Shown one piece after another: positions 46,423-55,869 of a DNA stretch of 62,694 bases (the stretch's first letter is position 1; each line of letters starts with the position of its first letter). The stretch is from an uncultured Neomegalonema sp. (GTDB taxonomy: Bacteria > Pseudomonadota > Alphaproteobacteria > Rhodobacterales > Rhodobacteraceae), in assembly GCA_937957975.1 (NCBI GenBank), contig CALFFK010000057.1:1-62694 (forward strand), read 5' to 3'. The translations under genes were made by a program, and so were the position numbers. The notes beneath the pieces are model-generated. The model saw only the letters and a list, made by a program, of their open reading frames with translations, was not told where the DNA came from and made no database searches.

Positions 46423-48573
46423 TCAGCCTTCGAGAGCGCCTGATGTGCGGAGCAGTTCCATGATACCGTCCCGCGCGCCTTGGGCGGCGTAGAAGGCATC
46501 TTCACCCCAGTTCGAGTCGAGCGCCCCGGTAGGAACATCATTTTCCTGAACGACCTGCCCTACGCGCTTGCCGCCTGCATCTTCGACATGCCAGGTGATC
46601 TTGATTCGATCCGAGGAGTCACCACGGGTACGCGAGACATCAGCCGTCAGGTAGAGCGCACCGGGAGTACCATTCGGAGCGAGCTGTGCGCCAGACTGGG
46701 CCAGAAGACGACTGACTTCACGCCCCAAAGCCTGATCGCCATTACCGGGCGCACCACGCACACCCCGGAAAACGAGGGACCGGGGGCCATCCGGAGCCTG
46801 ATCGGCAGCGGCACGCAACGTATCAAAGCTGGGCGCTGGGACCGGCGGCGCACTCACAAGCGGGGCCGCCGGAAGTGGCGTGCCAAGCGGTGCGAGGGGC
46901 TGCGGCGCGGGGGTCGGAACGATAGGCTGCGGCGCTACGGCAGCCGGTCGATTTTGACGCGGCGCTGGCGCAATCGGCGCAAGGGCAGCAGTACGGATAC
47001 CTTCCGGGCGACGACGCGGAACCGCGTTGGCAAGAGGGTCAGCAGCAAGCAACGGCGCAGTGTTTACAACGAATTGCTGCGGCGTGACTTGCGGAGCCGC
47101 CTGTGGCGCTGTCACCCGCAAGGGACGTGGGCGAGGCGTCGGCGCAAGACTCGGCGCACCGCCCGGCAGGACAGTGGAATAGCTCGTGATGGAAGGCGCA
47201 GATGCGAGACTTGTAAGGGTAGCACGACGTATGTCGGCATTACGGCGCAAGCGATCAGCGACACGCCGCCCAATCGAGCGTATGGCATCGTCGCCCATGG
47301 TTGACCACGTTCCGCTCGACTGCGATTCAGGGAAGACACCGACGAGAGCACCACTAGCGGTGAACAGCTTCCACTCGGCCTCGGCACGGCCACCATCCCG
47401 CGAAGCAGACGCGCGCAAATCAAAGACTGCCGGAGCACGGGCCACAGCACTTTGTTCCACCGGCGCGCCGAGTTCGGATGAGATAGTACGAGCAAGCAAT
47501 ATCGAGGCGGCTCCGGGCGCACCAACTACAGGGTGCACATTGAGAACTGCCCCATTGTCGAGACGGGTATGCAAGACCGTGATTGGGGATGGCGCTGAAG
47601 AATTGAATTGCTGCGGTGCAGGTTCGTTCGTCACGGTGAACGTGCCACCTGTAGCAATATCTGTGGGCGCCTCAAAGGGTAATGGCTCGGCGAGAGGTGT
47701 CGGGCTGTAGAGAACCGTTGAGGTCTGGGGTTGGAAAGTTTGGGGTTGGAAAGTCTGGGCTTCAAAAGATTGGGCCTGAAAGGGCTGGGCCTCAAACGAC
47801 TGAGGTTCAAAGGATTGAGGTTCAAACGACTGGGCGTCGAAGGATTGGGGTTCGAAAGACTGGGACTCAAACGACTGGGTTCCAAAAGCGGGTGGTTCGT
47901 AGACCGAGGGTTCATAAGTCGTCGGCGAGAAGTTTTGGCCCTCATAGGTTGGAGAATCGTAAGGGACCGTCTCATAAGCCGATTGTGGTTGAAGGGCGGC
48001 AACGTCATACTGTTCAGGTGCACTCGACCCGGAATCGAAGGGGATCGGCGCATATTCTGGAAATTGCGCATCCGAACTTACAGAAAATTCGGTCGGAGGC
48101 GGCGTGTAGCCATCAAAGTCCTGTGCTTGAGGCGTACCGACCGTACTGATTCGCCCAAGGCCGGTTTCTGGCGCGCCCACGCTGACCGGGTTAACCGACA
48201 CAGTGGCTTGCGGCACAGGAAGCTGTGGCGTCGGCGGCAAGGCGAGCGACTGGCGAGGGGCTTCAAACCCATTACTGGATACGCGCAATGCCTGCGTATC
48301 CAAATTCGTTTCGAGTTGCGGTGCTTCGAGCCGCGCAAGCTCGGTCGGCTCAGGCACCGGCGGGATATTCAGGGCGGGCGGCGCAGGGGGGGCAGCCGGA
48401 TTGCCCTGCGGGGCGGTCACACTGGGCGGTTTGCGGGTCTGAAGCTCATAACCGAGCGTCGTTGGTGCATCCGGTAATTTACTGGCATAGTCGCAACCGG
48501 CCAACAGACCAACCGCGACGGGGAGAGCCAGAATGCGTGCAAGGGCAGTGGAGGTCGGCTTCAGCGATTTCAT
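46423..48573 (-). CDS. large Pro/Gln-rich lipoprotein with pentapeptide repeats
   Basis: 716 residues from the chosen ATG. The signal has a lipobox L-L-A-G-C (Cys near residue 22), so the protein is probably lipid-anchored. The next 400 residues are Pro-, Gln-, Ala- and Ser-rich, with eleven Q-S-F-E-x-like pentads near the middle. The C-terminal 250 residues hold the folded-looking part, ending V-P-T-G-A-L-D-S-N-W-G-E-D-A-F-Y. I recognise this end only as a conserved alphaproteobacterial lipoprotein type of unknown function. Upstream in-frame codons to 48666 would run into the M24 gene and lack a signal peptide. It follows the M24 gene by 11 bases and ends in a terminator. Confidence 0.8.
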   Translation of the reverse strand: MKSLKPTSTALARILALPVAVGLLAGCDYASKLPDAPTTLGYELQTRKPPSVTAPQGNPAAPPAPPALNIPPVPEPTELARLEAPQLETNLDTQALRVSSNGFEAPRQSLALPPTPQLPVPQATVSVNPVSVGAPETGLGRISTVGTPQAQDFDGYTPPPTEFSVSSDAQFPEYAPIPFDSGSSAPEQYDVAALQPQSAYETVPYDSPTYEGQNFSPTTYEPSVYEPPAFGTQSFESQSFEPQSFDAQSFEPQSFEPQSFEAQPFQAQSFEAQTFQPQTFQPQTSTVLYSPTPLAEPLPFEAPTDIATGGTFTVTNEPAPQQFNSSAPSPITVLHTRLDNGAVLNVHPVVGAPGAASILLARTISSELGAPVEQSAVARAPAVFDLRASASRDGGRAEAEWKLFTASGALVGVFPESQSSGTWSTMGDDAIRSIGRRVADRLRRNADIRRATLTSLASAPSITSYSTVLPGGAPSLAPTPRPRPLRVTAPQAAPQVTPQQFVVNTAPLLAADPLANAVPRRRPEGIRTAALAPIAPAPRQNRPAAVAPQPIVPTPAPQPLAPLGTPLPAAPLVSAPPVPAPSFDTLRAAADQAPDGPRSLVFRGVRGAPGNGDQALGREVSRLLAQSGAQLAPNGTPGALYLTADVSRTRGDSSDRIKITWHVEDAGGKRVGQVVQENDVPTGALDSNWGEDAFYAAQGARDGIMELLRTSGALEG
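47725..47889 (-). repeat. eleven 15-bp tandem repeats in the lipoprotein gene
   Basis: Consecutive 15-base units (plus-strand pattern CTGGGNNTCNAANGA with variation) encode Q-[ST]-F-[EQ]-x on the minus strand. The unit keeps the reading frame, so copy-number change would lengthen or shorten the protein by pentapeptides. Confidence 0.9.
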
Positions 48574-48584
48574 GTCTTCACCAG

Positions 48585-49733
48585 CTATGTCGTTATCAGG
48601 TCGAGGGTTGACCGTGACAGGCTTTCGCACCCGCTCGCAGTCACGAGCGATGTGCGGCCGAGGCATTGTGCTGCCCCGGTTTCGCTGTCCATCAGAATCA
48701 TGTGCAAAAAGAACGTCATGTTCTCTTCAATCCTTGTCTCGGCACCCTCGAAAAACATCTGCGAATCCATCCAGCAGGGATTGAACCGCGCGCCGACGCT
48801 ATAACCACAAGCGTTAAGCCTTTCTTGCTGATAACCATATTCGTCAAGAATCCTTACGTGTTCGTTGAAAATATCTCCCATCGCGTTTCCGGGCTTCAAC
48901 GCGGCCTCACAGGCAAGCAGGGCTTCGCGCGCCGCCTCACGCATTCGTTCATGTTCAGGGCGCGGAGTGCCGACGATCAGGGTGTTCATCATCGGCGCAT
49001 GATAACGTCGCCATGCACCAGACCATTCCAATGTGAGTTGGTCATTGGTATCGAGCCGCCGCCGCCCAGAGAAATAGCGGCACAGCAAAGCCCCCTCCCC
49101 CGAACCAATGATGAATTCATTACCCGCGTAATCGCCGCCCCGTGCGAAGATCTCGCCCTGCATCGCAGCAAGGATCGCCCCTTCATGCGCTCCGGCATGG
49201 GTCATCTCGATCGCAGCATCGAGAGCCTGATCAGACAATTCCCCCGCCTTGCGGGCAAAGGCAATCTCGGCAGGGCTTTTGACGAGGCGCAACAACGGGA
49301 TCAATTTGGACGCATCGACAAGTTCAGGACGCTTTAAAACCGATTCGATCAGACGCCAATTATGGGCGGTCAGCCCTTGCGTATCGAATTCGACACCAAG
49401 GCGTTTGCGTTTATAGAGGCCCATATCCTTGAGCAAAGCCTTGAGGTCATTGGCCGGATTTACGCCCTCGCCGTCCACCCAGATGCGAATATCGGAAAGA
49501 ATCGAGGTGTGCCTCGCCTGGCGCAAATCGGCAGAGCGGGTCAGCAGGACCGGCTCGCCATGGCGGGGGACAACCATGCACTGAAAGAAGACAAAACCGA
49601 AAGTGTCGTAACCGGTCAGCCAGTAATGACTCTCTGGCGAGAACAGCAGCATTCCGTCGAGACCCTGCTCATCCATGGAAGCACGGGTGCGGGCGATGCG
49701 GGTGGCGAATTCGATGGCGGTGAAATGCGGCAT
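48585..49733 (-). CDS. M24 family hydrolase, creatinase/ectoine-hydrolase-like
   Basis: 382 residues with an N-terminal creatinase domain (about 1-140) and a pita-bread C-terminal domain. The canonical aminopeptidase metal ligands look replaced: at the usual DxG...D site the sequence reads L-E-W-S-G-A-W-R-R-Y-H-A-P, giving Glu and Pro for the two Asp. At the His site it reads G-Y-S-V-G, Tyr in place of His, as in creatinase and DoeA-type ectoine hydrolases. A metal-free C-N hydrolase is therefore more likely than an Xaa-Pro aminopeptidase. No ectoine genes are nearby, so the substrate is open. It precedes the lipoprotein gene in the operon. Confidence 0.85.
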   Translation of the reverse strand: MPHFTAIEFATRIARTRASMDEQGLDGMLLFSPESHYWLTGYDTFGFVFFQCMVVPRHGEPVLLTRSADLRQARHTSILSDIRIWVDGEGVNPANDLKALLKDMGLYKRKRLGVEFDTQGLTAHNWRLIESVLKRPELVDASKLIPLLRLVKSPAEIAFARKAGELSDQALDAAIEMTHAGAHEGAILAAMQGEIFARGGDYAGNEFIIGSGEGALLCRYFSGRRRLDTNDQLTLEWSGAWRRYHAPMMNTLIVGTPRPEHERMREAAREALLACEAALKPGNAMGDIFNEHVRILDEYGYQQERLNACGYSVGARFNPCWMDSQMFFEGAETRIEENMTFFLHMILMDSETGAAQCLGRTSLVTASGCESLSRSTLDLITT

Positions 49734-49900
49734 TGGTTTGTCTCCCTGCGATGCGACTGCGGGGAGACGGTATGCGGGTAGCGGGGGGGAGTCACGAGGG
49801 TAGATGGCAAGATTTTAATCTGTGCCGAACCAGAGATCGTGTCTGTTTCACCCTCTTGTTTCTGCCCGAAAACCCTGGTTCAGGGCCGGACAGAAAAATC

Positions 49901-51118
49901 TCAAACCCGGCTAAAACATAATGTCGCGTTGGTTCCGCCAAAACCGAAACTGTTGCTCATCACTGTGTCGATTTTGGCGTTATCAATTCGCTCACGGATG
50001 ATGGGCATATCGGCAAAATCAGGATCGAGTTCTTCGATATGCGCCGAGGCGGCCATAAAGTTGTCCTGCATCATCAAAAGGCAATAGATTGCTTCCTGCA
50101 CACCCGTTGCGCCCAGCGAATGACCCGTGAGCGATTTTGTGCTGCTCAGATGCGGGATGTCGTTGCCAAAGGTATCACGCAAGGCCTGTATCTCGCGCGC
50201 ATCGCCCACAGGAGTCGATGTACCATGAGTGTTGACGTAATCGACCCGGCGTCCATCAAGCGTAGCACGCGCAAGGTTCATGCAGCGCACGGCCCCCTCG
50301 CCCGAAGGCTGAACCATATCAAAGCCGTCGGAATTCGCGCCGTACCCGGTCAATTCACCATAAATCTTCGCCCCGCGCGCCTTGGCGCGTTCGTATTCCT
50401 CCAGAACCACCGTTCCCGCACCACCGGCAATGACGAAGCCATCACGGTTCTTGTCATAGGCACGACTGGCGACTTCGGGCGTTTCATTATAGCCAGATGA
50501 CAGCGCGCCCATCGCATCGAACAGGCAGGTAAGGGTCCAGTCGAGTTCTTCGCCCCCCCCTGCAAAGACAATATCCTGCTTGCCGAACTGGATCAGCTCT
50601 GCCCCGTGCCCGATACAATGGGCTGAGGTCGAGCAAGCCGATGAGATGGAATAATTGACGCCCTTGATCTCAAAGGGCGTGGCCAGTGTCGCAGAATTGG
50701 TGCTCGACATGGCACGCGGCACGAAGAACGGGCCAATGCGCTTTGGTGCGCCCTTTTCCCGGACGATATCAGCGGCGGCAACGACGTTATGGGTGGATGG
50801 CCCCCCTGATCCCATGACAAGACCAGAGCGCACATTGCTCACCTCCTCCGGCGACAGGCCCGAATCCTCGATGGCCTGTTTCATGGCGATGTAATTCCAC
50901 GCGGCCCCTTCCCCCATGAAACGTAGCGCACGTTTGGGAACAAGCGCAGGAATATCAACATTCGGCGCACCGGCGGCGTGGCTGCGGAATCCGTGTTCAG
51001 CCTGCTCTTCCGAGAAGGAAATCCCCGATTTCCCCTGATGCAACGATGCTTTCACACTGGCCGCATCTTCCCCGATGGACGACACGATCCCGATACCCGT
51101 CACCACAACACGCCGCAT
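49901..51118 (-). CDS. fabB: beta-ketoacyl-ACP synthase I
   Basis: Condensing enzyme of type II fatty acid synthesis, 405 residues. The catalytic Cys is C162 in S-S-A-C-S-T-S, and the two His are in T-H-G-T-S-T-P and L-T-G-H-S-L-G-A. The N-G-Y-like starting loop is replaced by [11 protein letters not shown], as in other FabB. It lies 26 bases after fabA on the same strand; the fabA-fabB pair makes cis-unsaturated fatty acids by the anaerobic route. No fabI follows, unlike some relatives. Confidence 0.96.
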   Translation of the reverse strand: MRRVVVTGIGIVSSIGEDAASVKASLHQGKSGISFSEEQAEHGFRSHAAGAPNVDIPALVPKRALRFMGEGAAWNYIAMKQAIEDSGLSPEEVSNVRSGLVMGSGGPSTHNVVAAADIVREKGAPKRIGPFFVPRAMSSTNSATLATPFEIKGVNYSISSACSTSAHCIGHGAELIQFGKQDIVFAGGGEELDWTLTCLFDAMGALSSGYNETPEVASRAYDKNRDGFVIAGGAGTVVLEEYERAKARGAKIYGELTGYGANSDGFDMVQPSGEGAVRCMNLARATLDGRRVDYVNTHGTSTPVGDAREIQALRDTFGNDIPHLSSTKSLTGHSLGATGVQEAIYCLLMMQDNFMAASAHIEELDPDFADMPIIRERIDNAKIDTVMSNSFGFGGTNATLCFSRV

Positions 51119-51144
51119 GAGATAATTCCCTCGATTTTCTTGCG

Positions 51145-51660
51145 TCAGGATGATTCCGCTCCGAAAAGCCCGACGCGCATATCCTTGACGGTGTAGGCCA
51201 TTTTGCCATCGACTTCCATCATGCCGTCAGCAACACCCATTTTCAATTTCCGATCGATAACCCGCTTTATATCAACCGTATAACGAACCAGTTTCGCTTC
51301 TGGTGTGACCATTTCCGCAAATTTCACTTCGCCCGCACCGAATGCCCGGCCCCGGCCCTGCATTCCGCGCCAGCCGAGGAAAAAGCCGGTCAATTGCCAA
51401 AGGGCATCAAGGCCAAGACAACCGGGCATGACCGGGTCGCCGATAAAGTGACACCCAAAAAACCAAAGATCAGGCTTTACGTCGAGTTCCGCGATCACCT
51501 GTCCCTTGTCATGCTCGCCGCCCTCTTCCGAGATATGCGTGATGCGATCAAACATCAGCATGGGGGGCGCGGGAAGCTGGGCATTGCCAGCCCCGAAAAG
51601 TTCGGCACGGCCACAAGCGAGGAGGCCTTCGTAATCGTAGGAATTCGCGCGGTCTGTCAT
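51145..51660 (-). CDS. fabA: 3-hydroxydecanoyl-ACP dehydratase/isomerase
   Basis: 171 residues, the usual length of FabA, which dehydrates 3-hydroxydecanoyl-ACP and isomerises it to cis-3-decenoyl-ACP. The active-site His is in [14 protein letters not shown], and G-L-D-A-L-W-Q-L carries the catalytic Asp. ATG 51660 is chosen by family start (M-T-D-R...), with GGAAC upstream; the frame extends further without family-like sequence. It is the first gene of the fabAB pair. Confidence 0.96.
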   Translation of the reverse strand: MTDRANSYDYEGLLACGRAELFGAGNAQLPAPPMLMFDRITHISEEGGEHDKGQVIAELDVKPDLWFFGCHFIGDPVMPGCLGLDALWQLTGFFLGWRGMQGRGRAFGAGEVKFAEMVTPEAKLVRYTVDIKRVIDRKLKMGVADGMMEVDGKMAYTVKDMRVGLFGAESS

Positions 51661-51776
51661 GTCTGGATCGTTCCTTACCCAATCGGTTCCCCTGCGTAAC
51701 CGTTCACCGCGCAGGGTGCAATCGTTCGCTCTCGCCCCGCGAAAGCGCAATCCACAGGACATACCGTATTGTCGGT

Positions 51777-52349
51777 TTACTTCAACTCCACCACGAGTTG
51801 ATCATAGGCGAAGGGATCATTATCATCGGCTGTTGCGGCTCCAACGGCGGCCCCTATCGCAAGACCGAGCAAACCAGCACTCGCCGCCGTGTTCGCCAGG
51901 TTCCGCTGGTATTCATTATATACCTTTGTGCTGCCAGAGCCTTTGAGGTCGCCTTTCGTACATTGCGCCCCAACCAGCGGAGACGCTGAGCCATAATTAG
52001 GTACCGAAATAATCCGGGGTGGAGAAATCTCCGCCGTGTAGAGACCACCCCCATCAATGGTGCAGGTCGCGCCATCGATTTCCTTCCGATCACCACTTTG
52101 GTCACTGTCGAAAAATGTCCTGACCTCGATCTGGCTGACACCGCGATAAGGCGGCAATCCTGGATTATTCGCCCGCGATGCGGCGTAAACGTCCAGACCG
52201 TTCGCCTGCTCCGCATCTGTTGGTGTCACCGAAACAACGCTTGCAGGCATGTCAATTGAGCTAGCGCATCCGCTCACAGCAAATGCGAGAGCAATAATTG
52301 GTAATGTTTTTTTGCATGATCTTCCCCTCTTCAGCCCCCGGACGATCAT
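51777..52349 (-). CDS. putative lipoprotein with glycine-zipper-like C-terminus
   Basis: 190 residues, not a named family I recognise. The signal ends with an F-A-V-S-G-C lipobox, and the protein closes with a Gly/Ala-rich stretch ([13 protein letters not shown]) like the glycine zippers of small outer-membrane lipoproteins. Start assignment is problematic. The frame starts at ATG 52349 without a ribosome site, whereas ATG 52317 has a strong AGAGGGG site but is in another frame. It would join the lipoprotein frame only if the A7 run at 52307-52313 had six A. The gene is transcribed on its own ahead of fabA. Confidence 0.7.
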   Translation of the reverse strand: MIVRGLKRGRSCKKTLPIIALAFAVSGCASSIDMPASVVSVTPTDAEQANGLDVYAASRANNPGLPPYRGVSQIEVRTFFDSDQSGDRKEIDGATCTIDGGGLYTAEISPPRIISVPNYGSASPLVGAQCTKGDLKGSGSTKVYNEYQRNLANTAASAGLLGLAIGAAVGAATADDNDPFAYDQLVVELK

Positions 52350-52433
52350 ATCTGATCACAAAATCGAAAGGTAGAGAAACATCGTACATGAAAGCTATCT
52401 TTTCCCCGACCATGTAGATGCGGGAATGGCCCT

Positions 52434-53180
52434 TCACTTTATCATCGCTGGATCACCATGGATTTTCCCTTCACCCCGCATAAAGCCGGGGATGTATGCG
52501 GTGCGAGAGGGTTCAGTAGCGGGGGCATCCGCTACACGCTGGGCCAGTTCGGAAATCAGCTTGCGGCGGATGGCGCGGGGATAGTCGGCATAGCCATCAG
52601 CAACTTCCAGAAAAGCGTTCGGGCCATGGATTACGCGCTCGCGGAAATAAGTAACAATGTTCGGCTCTGATCCCCGGATGGCCAGGCCGTTGACAGTGAT
52701 GTTTTCCTGATCGAGGCGCGCACGCAGATGCACGGGGCGCTTCCCTTCATTGCTTTCGCCATCCCCGGACAGATCAATCACCCGGCGATCACAGGCGTGA
52801 GGGGCTTCCTGAAACAACTCGACAGAGCGTTCCAGCACTTCACCGATGGCGGTGGCGTAATTACGATAGGCACGCTCGACACCCAACACACGCGACCGGA
52901 GCGCGGTCACGTCCCGGCGTATTGTGATACTTGTCCACGGAATCGAAACCTGCTGGCGCGACCGACCGCTCCATTGCACGAGCGCGACGAGGGCTTTTGC
53001 ATTCACCAATGCCTCACTGACAAGCGGATCACCGAGCGCGTCGGACAAGCCATTCATCTGGAGGGTATATTCCTTCGGGTCCACACTGCCAGAGACATCC
53101 ATGGCAAGGACGAGGGCAACGGAGCAAGCCCGTGCCGGGAAAGGCGCAAGAAGCAGACAGGCAAGAAAGAACGCACGCAT
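52434..53180 (-). CDS. DUF1194 (von Willebrand A-like) exported protein
   Basis: 248 residues with a Sec signal peptide (about 1-18, P-A-R-A). The mature start is C-S-V-A-L-V-L-A-M-D-V-S-G-S-V-D, a MIDAS-type D-x-S-x-S metal site typical of vWA domains. The family (DUF1194) is common in Rhodobacterales, with unknown function; adhesion or protein-protein binding in the periplasm is inferred. It is monocistronic and divergent from the AmpG-like gene. Confidence 0.88.
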   Translation of the reverse strand: MRAFFLACLLLAPFPARACSVALVLAMDVSGSVDPKEYTLQMNGLSDALGDPLVSEALVNAKALVALVQWSGRSRQQVSIPWTSITIRRDVTALRSRVLGVERAYRNYATAIGEVLERSVELFQEAPHACDRRVIDLSGDGESNEGKRPVHLRARLDQENITVNGLAIRGSEPNIVTYFRERVIHGPNAFLEVADGYADYPRAIRRKLISELAQRVADAPATEPSRTAYIPGFMRGEGKIHGDPAMIK

Positions 53181-53342
53181 AAATCAAGATTTCGCGCATA
53201 AAGGCGAGAGGTCAAGGGTTTGCATCAAAAGACCCTGAGCAAATAATCCACCCTGATTCCGGCAATCGCTGCAATCCCGCCCTTGTTCACCGTATGGTAA
53301 TCCTGTTGACGCACCCCGGAGGGGTACAGGAAAGGATCGATC

Positions 53343-54929
53343 ATGCAGGAAACAGATGTGCGAAGCTGGTCAGAGTCCTTTGCGACCCTGCTGCATCCGC
53401 GTGTGATCGCGATGCTGTTTCTGGGGTTGTCGGCGGGATTACCGATCCTGTTGATCTTTTCATCGCTGGGGTTGTGGTTGCGGGAGGCCGGGTTGAGCCG
53501 GTCATCCGTGACGATGTTCTCCTGGGCGGCACTGGGATATTCGTTCAAATTCGTCTGGGCGCCCCTGATCGACCGGCTGCCAGTGCCGGGACTGACCGCA
53601 TTGATGGGGCGACGGCGGGCGTGGATACTGGTCTCACAAACGTTCATTATCGCCGCGATCTGCTGGATGGCGATGACAAACCCGGCTTCGGGCGGCTCAA
53701 GCCTGACCATGATGGCCATGGCTGCGGTGTTGCTGGGGTTTTCCTCGGCGACGCAGGATATTGTGATTGATGCGTACCGGATTGAATCCGCCTCAGCAGA
53801 ATTACAGGCAATGCTCTCGGCCACATATATCGCCGGATACCGGATCGGGATGTTGATCGCGGGCGCAGGGGCGATCTGGCTGGCAGAGCGATTCGGGTCT
53901 AGCGCGGACGCCTATGACTACGGGGCGTGGCGGCAGGCATATCTGTGGATGGCCGCCGCAATGCTGATCGGGGTTGCTGCAACGCTCGTTGTACCAGAGC
54001 CAGAGCATAAACAGAATGACCGGCATGAGCATGACACAGGGCATTATTTGCGCTTCGTAGGACTGTTTGTTCTGGCGGTAGGTGGATTTATCGTCACCTT
54101 CATGCTGACCGCTAACATCGTGGATACTGCACGGGTAGCATTGGCAGAAGCATTGGAGAACAAGGCGCTGGCGGGCTTTTTGGTGGAGCTGGTGCGTCTG
54201 GTCGCCGGGATCGGAATGGCCGGAGCAGTGGCCTTTGCCGGAGTACGCCTTGGATTGGCGGATCGGGCAATGGTGGTGGATGCCTATGTTGATCCGGTGC
54301 GCGATTTCTTTCGCCGCTATGGCACAAGCCTCGCGCTGCTACTGCTTGCATTGATAGGGCTATATCGGATTTCGGATATTGTTCTGGGGGTGATCTCGAA
54401 CGTCTTTTATCAGGATATTGGCTTCACGAAGTCAGAGATTGCCACAACAGTGAAGACTTTCGGCCTGTTTATGACCATCGCGGGCGGCTTCATCGGCGGC
54501 ATTTTGGCGGCGCGCTATGGAGTCATACGTATTCTATTCGCCGGGGCGCTGCTGACGGTACTGACGAACCTGTTGTTCATTCTGCTTGCCGAGACAGGGC
54601 GGAACCTGCCGCTGTTATATCTGGTGATTTCGGCAGATAACCTGACGGCGGGGTTGGCCAGTGCGGCCTTCGTCGCGTTTTTGTCGAGCTTAACCAATGT
54701 CAGCTTCACGGCTGTGCAATACGCGATCTTCAGCTCACTGATGACGTTGTTTCCAAAGATCATTGGTGGGTATTCCGGGACCATTGTGGACAGCGTAGGG
54801 TATTCCCAATTCTTCCTGATCGCGGCGGCATTGGGGGTTCCCGTGCTACTGTTGATCGTGGTGGCAGCACGGCGGTTGAAGGTGGCGGAGGACGCTCAGG
54901 AAGAAGTATCTGCCTTGGCGGACGCATGA
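53343..54929 (+). CDS. ampG: AmpG-like MFS transporter
   Basis: 528-residue major facilitator protein with about 12-14 helices, matching AmpG-type permeases that import anhydro-muropeptides for cell-wall recycling. The early segment A-G-L-P-I-L-L-I-F-S-S-L-G-L-W-L-R-E-A-G is typical, as is F-S-W-A-A-L-G-Y-S-F-K-F-V-W-A-P-L-I-D. AAAGGA precedes the ATG. It would feed the AmgK-MurU recycling route encoded 45 kb away (inference). It is convergent with the cobalamin gene. Confidence 0.85.
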   Translation: MQETDVRSWSESFATLLHPRVIAMLFLGLSAGLPILLIFSSLGLWLREAGLSRSSVTMFSWAALGYSFKFVWAPLIDRLPVPGLTALMGRRRAWILVSQTFIIAAICWMAMTNPASGGSSLTMMAMAAVLLGFSSATQDIVIDAYRIESASAELQAMLSATYIAGYRIGMLIAGAGAIWLAERFGSSADAYDYGAWRQAYLWMAAAMLIGVAATLVVPEPEHKQNDRHEHDTGHYLRFVGLFVLAVGGFIVTFMLTANIVDTARVALAEALENKALAGFLVELVRLVAGIGMAGAVAFAGVRLGLADRAMVVDAYVDPVRDFFRRYGTSLALLLLALIGLYRISDIVLGVISNVFYQDIGFTKSEIATTVKTFGLFMTIAGGFIGGILAARYGVIRILFAGALLTVLTNLLFILLAETGRNLPLLYLVISADNLTAGLASAAFVAFLSSLTNVSFTAVQYAIFSSLMTLFPKIIGGYSGTIVDSVGYSQFFLIAAALGVPVLLLIVVAARRLKVAEDAQEEVSALADA

Positions 54930-55004
54930 AGCCGATAAATTTATCCGGGGCCGGGAAGTTCGACCTTCCCTGCACCATACGCACCGCATCAACCAGTCGT
55001 TACG

Positions 55005-55577
55005 TTACCGATTAGCCCCCGGAACCCACAAAACATCCGCTTTCCCATCATCATTCGCGATGCGGGAGGCGACAAAAAGCCAATCGCTTAGGCGGTTTGT
55101 ATAATGAAGCGCGTGGGGATTCACATCCTCAACGGTGGCCAGTTCGACCATCACCCGCTCGGCACGGCGGGAGGTGGTGCGGCTGAGGTGGAGCGCGGCG
55201 GCGAGCGCCGATCCTCCGGGCAGGACAAAGGACCGCAAGGGTTCAAGCCGTTCGTTCATGGCGTCGATCTCGGCCTCCAGGCGTTCAGTCTGGGCGGCAG
55301 TCATGCGTAGTGGCGGGTATTCGCTCTCGGCATCCTTTTCACGATCAGGACGGCAGAGATCTGCGCCGAGATCAAACAGATCGTTCTGTATGCGCGACAG
55401 GGCGACATCCATGTCGCCGGTCGCGTGCTGTCGGGCGAGGCCAATGGTGGCGTTGGTTTCATCCGAACCGCCATAGGCCTCAACGCGCAAGGCGTATTTC
55501 GGAACGCGAGAGCCATTGCCAAGCGCCGTCTCACCCTTATCGCCGGTCTTGGTATAGATTTTCGAGAGGACAACCAT
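55005..55577 (-). CDS. cob(I)yrinic acid a,c-diamide adenosyltransferase, PduO type
   Basis: 190-residue ATP:cob(I)alamin adenosyltransferase that forms the Co-carbon bond of coenzyme B12. The N-terminal Y-T-K-T-G-D-K-G-E-T-A-L-G motif binds ATP, and V-E-A-Y-G-G-S-D-E-T-N holds the conserved catalytic residues (Ser-Asp where many members have Val-Asp). R-T-T-S-R-R-A-E-R is the C-terminal Arg motif. The neighbouring TwinTM gene upstream is typical for Rhodobacterales. It ends near the AmpG-like stop on the opposite strand. Confidence 0.93.
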   Translation of the reverse strand: MVVLSKIYTKTGDKGETALGNGSRVPKYALRVEAYGGSDETNATIGLARQHATGDMDVALSRIQNDLFDLGADLCRPDREKDAESEYPPLRMTAAQTERLEAEIDAMNERLEPLRSFVLPGGSALAAALHLSRTTSRRAERVMVELATVEDVNPHALHYTNRLSDWLFVASRIANDDGKADVLWVPGANR

Positions 55578-55605
55578 GGGTAGCTCCGGGTTGGGGGCGT
55601 GGGGG

Positions 55606-55627
55606 TTTCCGCGTTCGCTGGAATGAC
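55606..55627. repeat. degenerate REP-like palindrome
   Basis: TTTCCGCGTTCGCTGGAATGAC-like sequence resembles the widespread proteobacterial REP core with a TTCG-centred stem, here imperfect. It lies between the TwinTM stop and the cobalamin gene start, and is related to the pair at 56728-56791. Confidence 0.5.
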
Positions 55628-55629
55628 AT

Positions 55630-55830
55630 TTACGTCGGGACGGCCATCCATGTCACCAGCACAATAAGAGCGACGGCAAGGAATTGCAGACCAATCCGCC
55701 AGCGCATCATACGGTTGGAAAGCCGCGAATTTTCGATGTCGGATTTACCGATCGTGCCCATGCCGCGCGCCAGAACAACGACCACGGCGGCCATCACGAG
55801 GACCGCGAGTGCGAGAATTACCTTTGTCAT
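55630..55830 (-). CDS. TwinTM (HIG1-domain) small membrane protein
   Basis: 66-residue protein with two transmembrane helices (about 3-22 and 46-64) joined by a short basic loop (R-L-S-N-R-M-M-R-W-R), matching the HIG1/twin transmembrane family. Eukaryotic relatives associate with respiratory complexes; the bacterial role is unknown. It is encoded directly upstream of the cobalamin adenosyltransferase gene on the same strand. Confidence 0.88.
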   Translation of the reverse strand: MTKVILALAVLVMAAVVVVLARGMGTIGKSDIENSRLSNRMMRWRIGLQFLAVALIVLVTWMAVPT

Positions 55831-55869
55831 GGAACACTACCTAGATCATCAGAGGCGAAGCTCAAATGC

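Noticed and set aside
47725-47889. CRISPR-like array
   Set aside because: Units are contiguous 15-mers without spacers and encode an in-frame pentapeptide repeat.
47731-48477. 248-codon repeat-rich frame (G-L-x-x-L-G type) on the plus strand
   Set aside because: It only mirrors the 15-bp repeats of the lipoprotein gene on the opposite strand.
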